Below, piece by piece: positions 8,415-15,989 of a stretch of 64,000 bases of DNA. The stretch's first letter is position 1. The number at the start of each line of letters is the position of its first letter. The stretch spans positions 62,001 to 126,000 of the forward strand of contig NZ_JASNRC010000012.1 of the NCBI RefSeq assembly GCF_030411995.1. The letters are read 5' to 3'. The position numbers and the translations under genes were made by a program. The notes under the pieces are model-generated. The model was not told the origin of the DNA. It was given only the letters and a program-made list of their open reading frames with translations, and did no database searches. This stretch comes from Massilia sp. YIM B02769 (lineage in GTDB: Bacteria; Pseudomonadota; Gammaproteobacteria; Burkholderiales; Burkholderiaceae_D).

Positions 8415-11400
8415 ATGTTCCTTTCCAATTTCAGTGTCAAGAAGCCGGTCGCCACGATCGTGCTGATTCTCGGCATGATGTGCATCGGCTTGCTGGCCTT
8501 GTCCAAGCTGCGCGTCAACCAGAATCCCGACGTCGATATCCCGGTGATCGTGGTCAACGTGCCGTACCCGGGCGCCTCGCCCGAGACGGCCGAGCGCGAG
8601 ATCATCGACCGCCTGGAAAAGCAGATGCAGAGCGTGCAGGGCGTGACCGAAGTCACGTCCTACGCGAATGAGGGCAGCGCCACCCTGGTGCTGGAATTCG
8701 ACTTCAAGCGCAACCTGATCGAAGCCTCGGACGACGTGCGCAACGCCATCTCGGCGGTGCGCTACAAACTGCCGACCGAGATGCGCGAACCGATCCTGCG
8801 CCGCGTCGATCCGTCGGCCCAGCCGATCATGCAGCTGGCGCTGTCATCGAGCAGCCAGAGCCACGCGACGATCTCGCGCCTGGCCGAGGACGTGCTGGCC
8901 GACCGCTTCCGCGCCATCGATGGCGTGTCCACCGTCAACGTCAACGGTTCGCTGCGGCGCGAATTGTCGGTGCTGCTGCGCGCCGACCAGCTGCGCGAAT
9001 ACAACGTTTCGGTCACCGAGGTGACGAATGCGCTGCAAAGGCAGAACACGAATGCGCCGGTGGGCAAGGTGCGCGGCGTGCTCGACGAAAAGGGCATCCG
9101 CCTGATCGGGCGCATCGAGCGTCCGGAAGATTTTTCGCAGATCGTGGTCAAGCGTAGCGGCGACACCATCGTGCGCCTGAACCAGGTGGCCACCATCGAG
9201 GATGGCTTCGCCGACATCGACAGCGCCTCGATCCACAGCGGCGCGCCGAACGTCGGCATCTCGATCGTGCGCACCCGCGATGCCTCGACCGTGTCGATCG
9301 CCAAGCGCGTGCACGCACTGGTCGCCGAGATCAACAAGGAACTGCCGAAGGGCACCACGCTGACCATCACCCGCGACGGCGGCGAGGAAGCGCAGAGCAG
9401 CCTGAACAACGTAATCGAGTCGCTGGTGTTCGGCGCCATGCTGACCATCTTCGTGGTCTATGCCTTCCTGAACTCCTGGCGCTCGACGCTGATCACGGCG
9501 CTGTCGCTGCCGACCTCGGTGCTGGCCGCCTTCATCGCGGTCTGGCTGTGCGGCTTCACGCTGAACTTCATGACCCTGCTCGGCCTGTCGCTGGCGATCG
9601 GCGTGCTGATCGACGACGCCATCGTGGTGCGCGAAAACATCGTGCGCCACATGGAAAACGGCGCCGACCGCCGCACCGCGGCCCTGGTCGGCACTTCCGA
9701 GATTGGCATGGCCGTGGCCGCCACCACCTTCTCGATCATGGCCGTGTTCATCCCGGTCGCCTTCATGCCGGGCGTGGCCGGCGAATGGTTCCGTCCGTTC
9801 GCGCTGACCGTGACCTGCTCGGTGGCGGTGTCGCTGTTCATTTCCTTCACGCTCGACCCGATGCTGTCGGCCTACTGGGGCGACCCGCCGGGGCACCACC
9901 TGGAGCCGAAGAGAGGCCTGTCGAAGGTCCTGGGCCGCTTCAATGCCTGGTTCGACCGCCTGGCCGGCCGCTACAGCGGCGTGATCGCCTGGGCGCTGCA
10001 CCACCGCCGCTGGATGGGCGTGATCGCCTTCCTGACCTTCGTGCTGGCGATCGTGCTGCAAAGCACCCTGGGCGGCACCAGTTTCCTGCCGAAAGGCGAC
10101 GGCAACAAGATCATGATCGAAGTGCGTACCCCGGCCTCGTCCAGCCTGGCCTTTGCGCGCCTGAAGATGGAGCAGGCGGCCCAACTGGCCCACACGCTGC
10201 CGGAAACGCGCGCCACCGACATCGTCGCGCGCCCGAGCGGCGGCTCGATCTACGTCGAGATCGGCAAACGCAATACCCGTACCCGCAGCGCGGCCGCGAT
10301 CGGCGCCGAGCTGCGCCAGAAGGTGGGGCAACTGGTAGGCGCCGAGTACACCGTGCTCGACGACCTGTCGGGCGGCGGCAAGCCGGTGCAGATCGAATTC
10401 ACCGGCAACGATTCGCGCAAGCTCATGGAGCTGACCACGGCCTACATGGAGAAGCTGCGCCAGGTGCCGGGCGCGGTCGACGTGACATTGTCGCAGCAGG
10501 ACCCGAAGGACGAGCTGCAGATCGAACTCGACCGCGGCCTGGCGAACTCGATGGGCGTGTCGGTGGGCGACGCCGCCACCGCGCTGCGCGTGGCCTTTGC
10601 CGGCATCGAGGTCGGCGACTGGGTCGACCCGACCGGCGAAACCCGCGACGTGGCCGTGCGCCTGCATCCGGAAGACCGCGTCAGCATCGAGAACATCGAG
10701 CGCCTGCCGATCGCGATTGCCGGCACCAACACCATGGTGCCGCTCGAGCAGATCGCCCGCATCAGCATGGGCAAGGGTCCGTCGGAAATCGTGCACAAGG
10801 ACGGCAAGCGCGTGATCACGGTCTCGGCGAATGCGCAAGGCCGCTCGAACGGCGAAGTCACGGCCGATGCGATGGCGCTGGCCAAGAGCTTCGACTTCCC
10901 GCCGGGCTATGGCCTGGCGCTGGGCGGCGCCGGCAAGGACCAGGCCGAGCTGTTCCGCGAAATGACGATCGCCCTGTTCGGCGGCATCGGCTTGATGTAC
11001 CTGATCCTGGTGATGCAGTTCGGATCGTTCACGGCGCCGCTGGGTGTGATGCTGTCGCTGCCGCTGTCCCTGATCGGCGTGGTGGTGGCCTTGCTGGTGA
11101 CCGGCGGCACCCTGAACCTGATGAGCTTTATCGGCATCATCATGCTGATGGGCCTGGTGGCGAAGAATGCGATCCTGCTGCTGGAAGCGGCGCGTGCACT
11201 CGAACACGAGGGTTACGACCGCGAAGAGGCACTGATGAAGGCCGGCCGCGTGCGTCTGCGTCCGATCCTGATGACGACGTTTGCGCTGATCGCCGGCATG
11301 CTGCCGGTGGCGCTGGCCCTCGGCCCGGATGGCAAGTTCTACCAGCCGCTGGCGGTGGCCATCATCGGCGGCACCATCACCTCGACACTGCTGACCCTGC

Positions 11401-11672
11401 TGGTGGTGCCGACCTTCTACGACAGCATCGAGATCTCGCGCGAGCGCATGGCCGCCAAGTTCGGCCGCCGCGCCGAACGCTGGCACGTGCTGCCGGCCTT
11501 CCTGGTCACCTTCGTCGAGGCGCTGCTGACCATCGTGCTGGTGCGCTTCGTGTTCCGCATGATCCTGAAGATCGTCGGCTTCATCACCGGCCGCGGCCGT
11601 GGACCGGGCGCTGGCAGCGGCAAGCGCGTGCCGCTGGCCAAGGCGCCGCCGAAGGTCACCGAAGGCGTGTAA
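8415..11672 (+). CDS. RND family multidrug efflux transporter (HAE1-type permease)
   Basis: The 1085-residue inner-membrane pump has the family's duplicated layout of TM1, a large periplasmic loop and TM2-6, then TM7, a loop and TM8-12. The N-terminus FSVKKPVATIVL and RVNQNPDVDIPVIVV are typical. TM4 contains GVLIDDAIVVRENIVRHMENG, whose paired Asp residues carry protons, and FMPG lies near residue 450. Beyond TM12 the protein has about 65 extra residues including a hydrophobic stretch (about 1025-1055) that could be a thirteenth membrane helix, then a basic Gly/Pro tail. It is co-transcribed with the adaptor. Substrate and regulator are not indicated. Confidence 0.95.
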   Translation: MFLSNFSVKKPVATIVLILGMMCIGLLALSKLRVNQNPDVDIPVIVVNVPYPGASPETAEREIIDRLEKQMQSVQGVTEVTSYANEGSATLVLEFDFKRNLIEASDDVRNAISAVRYKLPTEMREPILRRVDPSAQPIMQLALSSSSQSHATISRLAEDVLADRFRAIDGVSTVNVNGSLRRELSVLLRADQLREYNVSVTEVTNALQRQNTNAPVGKVRGVLDEKGIRLIGRIERPEDFSQIVVKRSGDTIVRLNQVATIEDGFADIDSASIHSGAPNVGISIVRTRDASTVSIAKRVHALVAEINKELPKGTTLTITRDGGEEAQSSLNNVIESLVFGAMLTIFVVYAFLNSWRSTLITALSLPTSVLAAFIAVWLCGFTLNFMTLLGLSLAIGVLIDDAIVVRENIVRHMENGADRRTAALVGTSEIGMAVAATTFSIMAVFIPVAFMPGVAGEWFRPFALTVTCSVAVSLFISFTLDPMLSAYWGDPPGHHLEPKRGLSKVLGRFNAWFDRLAGRYSGVIAWALHHRRWMGVIAFLTFVLAIVLQSTLGGTSFLPKGDGNKIMIEVRTPASSSLAFARLKMEQAAQLAHTLPETRATDIVARPSGGSIYVEIGKRNTRTRSAAAIGAELRQKVGQLVGAEYTVLDDLSGGGKPVQIEFTGNDSRKLMELTTAYMEKLRQVPGAVDVTLSQQDPKDELQIELDRGLANSMGVSVGDAATALRVAFAGIEVGDWVDPTGETRDVAVRLHPEDRVSIENIERLPIAIAGTNTMVPLEQIARISMGKGPSEIVHKDGKRVITVSANAQGRSNGEVTADAMALAKSFDFPPGYGLALGGAGKDQAELFREMTIALFGGIGLMYLILVMQFGSFTAPLGVMLSLPLSLIGVVVALLVTGGTLNLMSFIGIIMLMGLVAKNAILLLEAARALEHEGYDREEALMKAGRVRLRPILMTTFALIAGMLPVALALGPDGKFYQPLAVAIIGGTITSTLLTLLVVPTFYDSIEISRERMAAKFGRRAERWHVLPAFLVTFVEALLTIVLVRFVFRMILKIVGFITGRGRGPGAGSGKRVPLAKAPPKVTEGV

Positions 11673-11702
11673 GGTCTTCGCCGTTCCTGGCAGACGGAAT
11701 GG

Positions 11703-11733
11703 AAAGAGCCCGCACATGTGCGGGCTCTTTTTT
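11703..11733. terminator. Strong bidirectional intrinsic terminator after the RND operon
   Basis: A near-perfect palindrome, AAAGAGCCCGCAC / GTGCGGGCTCTTT, is bounded by an A-run on the left and a T-run on the right. It sits about 30 nt after the pump stop codon and can also terminate the minus-strand lipoprotein transcript coming from the right. Confidence 0.93.
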
Positions 11734-11772
11734 ATTGCGGCGTCCTGTCTGGCCCGGGAGCTGAAATCGGAT

Positions 11773-11825
11773 TCAGCGGCCGGATTCAGCGGCCGGTGCC
11801 TGGGGCTGGATCAGCGGCCGGATTC
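11773..11825. repeat. Short repeats duplicating the 3' tail of the lipoprotein gene
   Basis: The sequence TCAGCGGCCGGATTC, which encodes the C-terminal ESGR plus stop of the neighbouring minus-strand lipoprotein, occurs at 11811 (the real stop), again at 11773, and as an 11-nt partial copy at 11786. The extra copies lie after the stop codon, as expected from slippage or unequal exchange at the gene end. Confidence 0.7.
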
Positions 11826-12299
11826 GCCGGCGCCGGCGCGGGTCGATGCTGGACCGGTGCCGGTGCTGTTGCCAGTGGAACCGGTGGTGCCGCTGCCGTC
11901 GCTGCCCGCGGCCGGTGCCGGGGCCATCGGTGCGCCGCCCGGGTTGGCGCCGCCGGTGGTGCTGCCGTTCGGGCCGACCTCTACCGCGCCGCTCACGCCG
12001 CTGGCGCCGCCGACCGCGCCTGGCGTGTTCTCGCGCGAGCCGCCTTCGTTTTCGCCGACGGTGCGCGGGTTATTGTTGGTGTTGTACTCGACGCCGCCCA
12101 GTCCGGTGTCGCCGGCGTTGCCGGATGCGCCGACAGTGCCGGCGGCGCCGCTGTTGCCTGCGCCTTCAGTGCGGCTGGAGACTGCTGCTGCGTCGCCGTC
12201 GCCGCCGATGCCGTTGTCTTCTTTCTTGCAGCCGCCGAGGACGGCGGCGAGCAGGGCGGTGGTCATAATGATGGCTGGAATTTTACGGGTCGTTTTCAT
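11811..12299 (-). CDS. Small lipoprotein with disordered Gly/Ala/Thr-rich body (paralogue 1 of 3)
   Basis: The 162-residue protein starts MKTTRKIPAI and has a lipoprotein signal with LGGC, lipidation Cys at residue 24, followed by KKED. The rest is low complexity (G, A, S, T, N, P, D) with repeated GxAGxxGxxGN units and no predicted fold. The signal region, Cys position and charged KKED/KKND linker are shared with the next two genes, showing one family. The start at 12299 is supported by the signal peptide and an upstream AAAGGACAG; the open frame continues 65 codons further but is not secretory. It may be a flexible envelope tether or filler; no function is known. Confidence 0.75.
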   Translation of the reverse strand: MKTTRKIPAIIMTTALLAAVLGGCKKEDNGIGGDGDAAAVSSRTEGAGNSGAAGTVGASGNAGDTGLGGVEYNTNNNPRTVGENEGGSRENTPGAVGGASGVSGAVEVGPNGSTTGGANPGGAPMAPAPAAGSDGSGTTGSTGNSTGTGPASTRAGAGESGR

Positions 12300-12396
12300 G
12301 GTCTGTCCTTTGTCCTGTTGATCGGTTTGCCGCCGGCCATGCCCCGGGCATGGCGGCAGCGATGCCGGCGGACTGTGCCGCCGGGCTTGTCTGGTC

Positions 12397-12870
12397 TTAC
12401 TGGCCGGTGGTGGTGCTGCCGGTACCGGTATCGCGGTTGTTCGCGCCGGTGCCGGTGCCCGTGCCGGTGGTGTTCGCCGTGGTGCCGTCGGCATTGGCCG
12501 GGGTCATGCTGTTGGCGCCGGGGCCGCCCGAGACCGTGCTGCCGGGCGCGCCCGAGCTGGTGCCGCCGTTGTTGCCTGCCGCACCTTCATTGTCGCCCTG
12601 CACGCCGATGTTCGTGGTTTCGCCGTTCGTCGGATTCACGCCGGCAGTCGGGTTGGCGGTTGCCGGGTCGGTGCCGCCAGCCGTGGTGCCTGCCGCGCCG
12701 CTGGTGCCGACCGCGGTGCTGGTGCTCAGGCCGCTGCCTGCGACCGGGCCGCCATCAGCGCCCTGGGCCACCGGATCGGCAGCCGGCTCGTCCTTGCGGC
12801 AGCCGCCGAGCATGGCCGCGACAACGGCCGTGGCCAGGATGATTTTCGGGAAGGTGGTCGAACGGTTCAT
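12397..12870 (-). CDS. Small lipoprotein with disordered Gly/Thr-rich body (paralogue 2 of 3)
   Basis: The 157-residue paralogue has signal MNRSTTFPKIILATAVVAAM with LGGC (Cys24) and the charged linker RKDEPA. The body is rich in G, T, A, N and ends GTGTGTGANNRDTGTGSTTTGQ. The ATG at 12870 is preceded by a perfect AAGGAGG seven nucleotides away, which rules out the longer frame. The gene lies 97 bp upstream of paralogue 1 on the same strand, so they may share a transcript. Lipoprotein sorting is inferred from the lipobox; Arg at +2 argues against Asp-type inner-membrane retention. Confidence 0.78.
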   Translation of the reverse strand: MNRSTTFPKIILATAVVAAMLGGCRKDEPAADPVAQGADGGPVAGSGLSTSTAVGTSGAAGTTAGGTDPATANPTAGVNPTNGETTNIGVQGDNEGAAGNNGGTSSGAPGSTVSGGPGANSMTPANADGTTANTTGTGTGTGANNRDTGTGSTTTGQ

Positions 12871-13134
12871 GGTGAACCTCCTTGAAATATGGGAAAAGAG
12901 TCGCAGCAATGCCGCGTTGGTTCCCATTCTGGCGATCTGTCAGCGCGCAGTCCGTGCGCGGGCCAACGTAAGGCGCAAAGTGGCGCACATCAGGTAAATG
13001 CTGCAAGGTAAGAAAGTGGGGTGACAGCCCGAGGAAGGTTCGTTGAAGGCGAGATGACGGCGAGGACGAGGCGGAACGACAGGGAAAGCAGAGGGAGGAA
13101 GGGAGGAAGGGCGGCGCCGATTGCCTGCAGCTGA

Positions 13135-13329
13135 GCAAAACGGAAACGTGCAATACGACAGGCAAAGCCGGACAAGCGACACTGGGCAGTCGTTACCGGG
13201 CAAGCAGAACCGGACAGGCAGAACCGGACAGGCGAAACCGGGTTAGCGACATCGAACAAGCGGAACCGGACAAGCAGAACCGGACAAGCGAAACCGAAAA
13301 CGCTTAACCAGAAATGCTAAACCACGCCA
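13135..13329. repeat. Tandem array of about 14 degenerate 14-bp units
   Basis: Fourteen successive units fit the consensus GCRRAACCGGACAA, with near-identical copies at 13204, 13218, 13260 and 13274 and decayed copies toward both ends. Unit boundaries hold an exact 14-nt period from 13148 to 13329. Because 14 is not a multiple of three, the array is not a coding repeat. It fills the middle of the 557-bp gap between lipoprotein paralogues 2 and 3. The rest of that gap holds a purine-rich GGGAGGAAGG tract at about 13090-13112 and hairpins just after paralogue 3 (GCAGGGCCTGC / GCAGGCTCTGC). No gene is seen in the gap. Confidence 0.85.
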
Positions 13330-13427
13330 CACCGGCAGATTCTCCGGTGGCGTGATGCATTACTGCCATGCGCCACACCGCAGAGCCTGCGCAAGCAGGC
13401 CCTGCCGGGTGGTCATGCGCGGCCCGA

Positions 13428-13853
13428 TTAGCGGCCGGTGGTGCCGGTTGGCGGCGCCGTGGTGCCGGCGGCAGTACCCGAATCGGTATTGCCGGTCGTG
13501 CCCGAGGCGCCGGTGGTGCCAGTGGTGCCGGCTGGCGGCGTGGTGGTGTCGCCGGTAGCGCCCGTGCCGGTGGTGCCGGTGCCGGTTGCGCCAGTACCCG
13601 TGGTGTCGCCGGTGGTGCCGGTTGCGCCGGTGCCGGTGGTGTCGCCGGTGGTGCCGGTGCCGGTGGCGCCGGTGCCGGTGTCACCCATGGTGCCGGTGGT
13701 GCCGCTCGTGCCCGACGTCGAGCTCGGCGAGGTTGCCGAGGTGTCGCCGGCGCCAGTGGTGTTGGCGGTGTCGTTCTTTTTGCATGCGCCCAGCATGGTG
13801 GCCAGGAGGGCTGCGGTCAGCAGGATTTTTGGTGCTTTGGTCATTGCGTTCAT
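13428..13853 (-). CDS. Small lipoprotein with disordered Gly/Thr repeat body (paralogue 3 of 3)
   Basis: The 141-residue paralogue has signal MNAMTKAPKILLTAALLATM with LGAC (Cys24) and linker KKND. From about residue 45 the body is almost pure G, T, A and D in short units such as GTGATGTTGDTT, repeated several times. The DNA is correspondingly slippery, with many copies of GCCGGTGGTGCCGGTG-like sequence. GAGGAG lies 8 nt before the ATG at 13853. A second in-frame ATG at 13844 would shorten the signal. Function unknown; an outer-membrane anchored flexible polypeptide is the best structural inference. Confidence 0.78.
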   Translation of the reverse strand: MNAMTKAPKILLTAALLATMLGACKKNDTANTTGAGDTSATSPSSTSGTSGTTGTMGDTGTGATGTGTTGDTTGTGATGTTGDTTGTGATGTGTTGTGATGDTTTPPAGTTGTTGASGTTGNTDSGTAAGTTAPPTGTTGR

Positions 13854-14110
13854 TGTTTATACTCCTCGTTCACGTCTATCTTGTGCCGTTGACTCCAGGT
13901 GAGGCGCTGGAGGGCTAACGGCGCCAGTTCAGTTTCGACATGGAACCTCGCTGGGTCCATTGCCGAAACACTCAGGGAACCGACGCAACACGCGGCCCCG
14001 TTCGGTGCACGAATCCGACTATTGATTAGACTGACATCGCTACCGTCAGTTCGTCGGATTGTGCACATCTTGCTTTGTTCCGCGATACGACATGCGGATT
14101 TTGATACCAG

Positions 14111-15103
14111 TCAAACGGCTTCCCGTCCGACCGTTTCCCCCGGCGCAGGCCGGATGGTCTTGCCGTCGCCGGCACGCGTGCCGGCAACCGATTCGAGCAG
14201 GGCGGGGATCTCGTCCGGGATCTCCCGCGCCAGGTAACCAAGTACGCCCATGCGCTCGGCCAGGCGTTCGCCGGCGCGCGCATGCAGGGCCACGCCCCAG
14301 CAGGCAGCCTGTTCGAGCGAGGCGCCGCGCGCCGCCAGCCCGGTGATGATGCCCGACAGGGTGTCGCCCGAGCCGGAAATGCCGAGGCCGACGTTGCCGC
14401 CTTCGTGCTGCCACAGTTCGCCGCCGGGCGAGGCGATCACGGTGCGCGCGCCCTTCAGCGCCACCACGGCGTTCCATTCGGCGGCCGAGGCCAGCGCGCG
14501 TGCATCGGGGCCGGACACGATGTCGGGCTTGGCGATGCCGGTCAGGTGCGCCATTTCCCCGCAGTGCGGAGTGACGATGACGGGCTGCTCGAAGCGGTAG
14601 CATGCGTTCGGGTCCCAACCCGGCGGTGCGTGCAGCAGCGTGCCCATGGCGCAGGCGTCGAGCACGACGGCGGTGTCGCCGCCCTGCAGGCGTTCGAGCA
14701 GGCCGTGCACCAGTTCGGCCGCGGCCGCCTCGTCCTGCATGCCGGGGCCGATCAGCACGGCGCTGACGCGGTCGGCCAGCGGATCGAGCCGGGCAATCGC
14801 CTCGGGCGTGAAGCCGCCGGCTTCGGTTTCCATCAGGCCGATCACGCGCGCCTCGGGCATGGCCATGGCCACCAGCTGGGCCACGCTGGCGCCGGTGGCG
14901 ATGGTCAGCTTGCCGGCGCCGGCGCGCAGGGCGGCGGTGGCGGCCAGGATGACGGCGCCCGGCATTTCGCGCGAGCCGCCCAGCACCAGCACGTGGCCGC
15001 GCACTTCCTTGTCGCTGTCTTCGCCGGGCATCGGCAGCGGCCACGCGCGCAGCAGCTCGGTGGTGACGTCGTGCACGGCAGGTGCGCTCTGGATGGCGTT
15101 CAT
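14111..15103 (-). CDS. nnrD: ADP-dependent NAD(P)H-hydrate dehydratase
   Basis: The 330-residue ribokinase-like enzyme repairs NADHX/NADPHX, the hydrated damaged forms of the cofactors, using ADP. Diagnostic blocks are GHVLVLGGSREMPGAVILAATAALRAGAGKLT at the N-terminus, VIVTPHCGEMAHLTG near the middle and GISGSGDTLSGIITGL toward the C-terminus, with the catalytic Asp in GSGD. In many bacteria the epimerase NnrE is fused at the N-terminus; here it is absent, so this is a stand-alone dehydratase. The gene starts 10 bp after the histidine phosphatase stop codon, so the two are probably cotranscribed. Confidence 0.9.
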   Translation of the reverse strand: MNAIQSAPAVHDVTTELLRAWPLPMPGEDSDKEVRGHVLVLGGSREMPGAVILAATAALRAGAGKLTIATGASVAQLVAMAMPEARVIGLMETEAGGFTPEAIARLDPLADRVSAVLIGPGMQDEAAAAELVHGLLERLQGGDTAVVLDACAMGTLLHAPPGWDPNACYRFEQPVIVTPHCGEMAHLTGIAKPDIVSGPDARALASAAEWNAVVALKGARTVIASPGGELWQHEGGNVGLGISGSGDTLSGIITGLAARGASLEQAACWGVALHARAGERLAERMGVLGYLAREIPDEIPALLESVAGTRAGDGKTIRPAPGETVGREAV

Positions 15104-15113
15104 GATGTCGAGA

Positions 15114-15878
15114 TCAAGCCTTGGGCGCCGTCGGCACGTCTTTGCTGACCGTGACCGGGGTGCCGGTCGCTTCGAGCGGGGCCACGAAATTCACGAGGCG
15201 CACCACCAGCTTGCCGCGCTTGCCGGCCTCGGGATCGAAGGCATACGAGGTGACCGAGCAGTTCGGCACGTCGCCGGCGCGGTCGAAGGCCAGGATGCTG
15301 GCTTCGTCGAGGCGCTCGATCAGGTAGCGGAAGCAATTCACGATGACCTGGTGCGCGACGATCAGTACGCGCTCGCCGCAGTATTCGCGCGAGATGGTGT
15401 CGAGCAGGCTGCGCAGGCGCAGGACGACGTCGCACCAGCTTTCGCCGCCGGGCGGGCGGAAATAGAACTTGCCGACGTGCTGGCGCTGTTCGTACAGCTC
15501 GGGATATTTATGGGCGATGCCGTGCGTGGTAAGGCGGTCGAGGATGCCGAATTCCTTTTCGCGCAGGCGCTCGTCGGAATGGATGGCCAGCATCGCCTCG
15601 CGGTCGAGGCGGCGCATCAGGAGCTTGGCGGTTTCGGCGGCGCGCACGTAGGGCGAATGCAGCACGACATTCGGGCGCTCGGCCTCGGGCAGGGCGGCAA
15701 ACCATGCACCCAGGGCCTGGGACTGGCGGATGCCGAGCTCGGACAGGGGCACGTCGACGTCGCGCTCGGCGATGTCGATCATGTGCCCGGCCGCCGCCTC
15801 GGCCACGTCACGCGCGACATTGCCCGCGCTTTGACCGTGCCTGACCAGCCAGATTTCCTGAGGCCACTTCTGTTCCAT
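15114..15878 (-). CDS. Histidine phosphatase (phosphoglycerate mutase-like) family protein
   Basis: The 254-residue protein carries the family signature LVRHGQSAGN with the phosphorylated His at residue 14, LSELGIRQSQALGAWF, HSPYVRAAETAKLL, and the second catalytic His in VLIVAHQVIVNCFRY. It acts by a phospho-histidine intermediate on small phosphorylated metabolites or phosphoproteins; the substrate cannot be read from the sequence. It has no signal peptide and is cytoplasmic. It is the first gene of a likely two-gene unit with nnrD. Confidence 0.88.
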   Translation of the reverse strand: MEQKWPQEIWLVRHGQSAGNVARDVAEAAAGHMIDIAERDVDVPLSELGIRQSQALGAWFAALPEAERPNVVLHSPYVRAAETAKLLMRRLDREAMLAIHSDERLREKEFGILDRLTTHGIAHKYPELYEQRQHVGKFYFRPPGGESWCDVVLRLRSLLDTISREYCGERVLIVAHQVIVNCFRYLIERLDEASILAFDRAGDVPNCSVTSYAFDPEAGKRGKLVVRLVNFVAPLEATGTPVTVSKDVPTAPKA

Positions 15879-15989
15879 TCGCTGCCCGCCATGATTATTG
15901 ACATGACGTCATCTTAGACGGATTCGGCAGCGGGTCAGCGCACGATACTTTTTGCTAACAAATCACGAAAAAACCAGATGCGGTAGCAG

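Noticed and set aside
13135..13329. CRISPR-like regular repeat array
   Set aside because: Units are 14 bp, contiguous and without unique spacers, and no cas genes are present. It is a tandem repeat, not a CRISPR.
11811..13853. Gly/Thr-rich lipoprotein frames as non-coding low-complexity DNA
   Set aside because: All three have a proper lipoprotein signal with Cys24 and upstream purine-rich sites, strong in two of them (AAGGAGG, GAGGAG), and the shared N-termini show selection at the protein level.
14111..15103. Bifunctional NnrE-NnrD fusion
   Set aside because: The 330-residue frame covers only the dehydratase domain; no YjeF N-terminal epimerase domain is present upstream.
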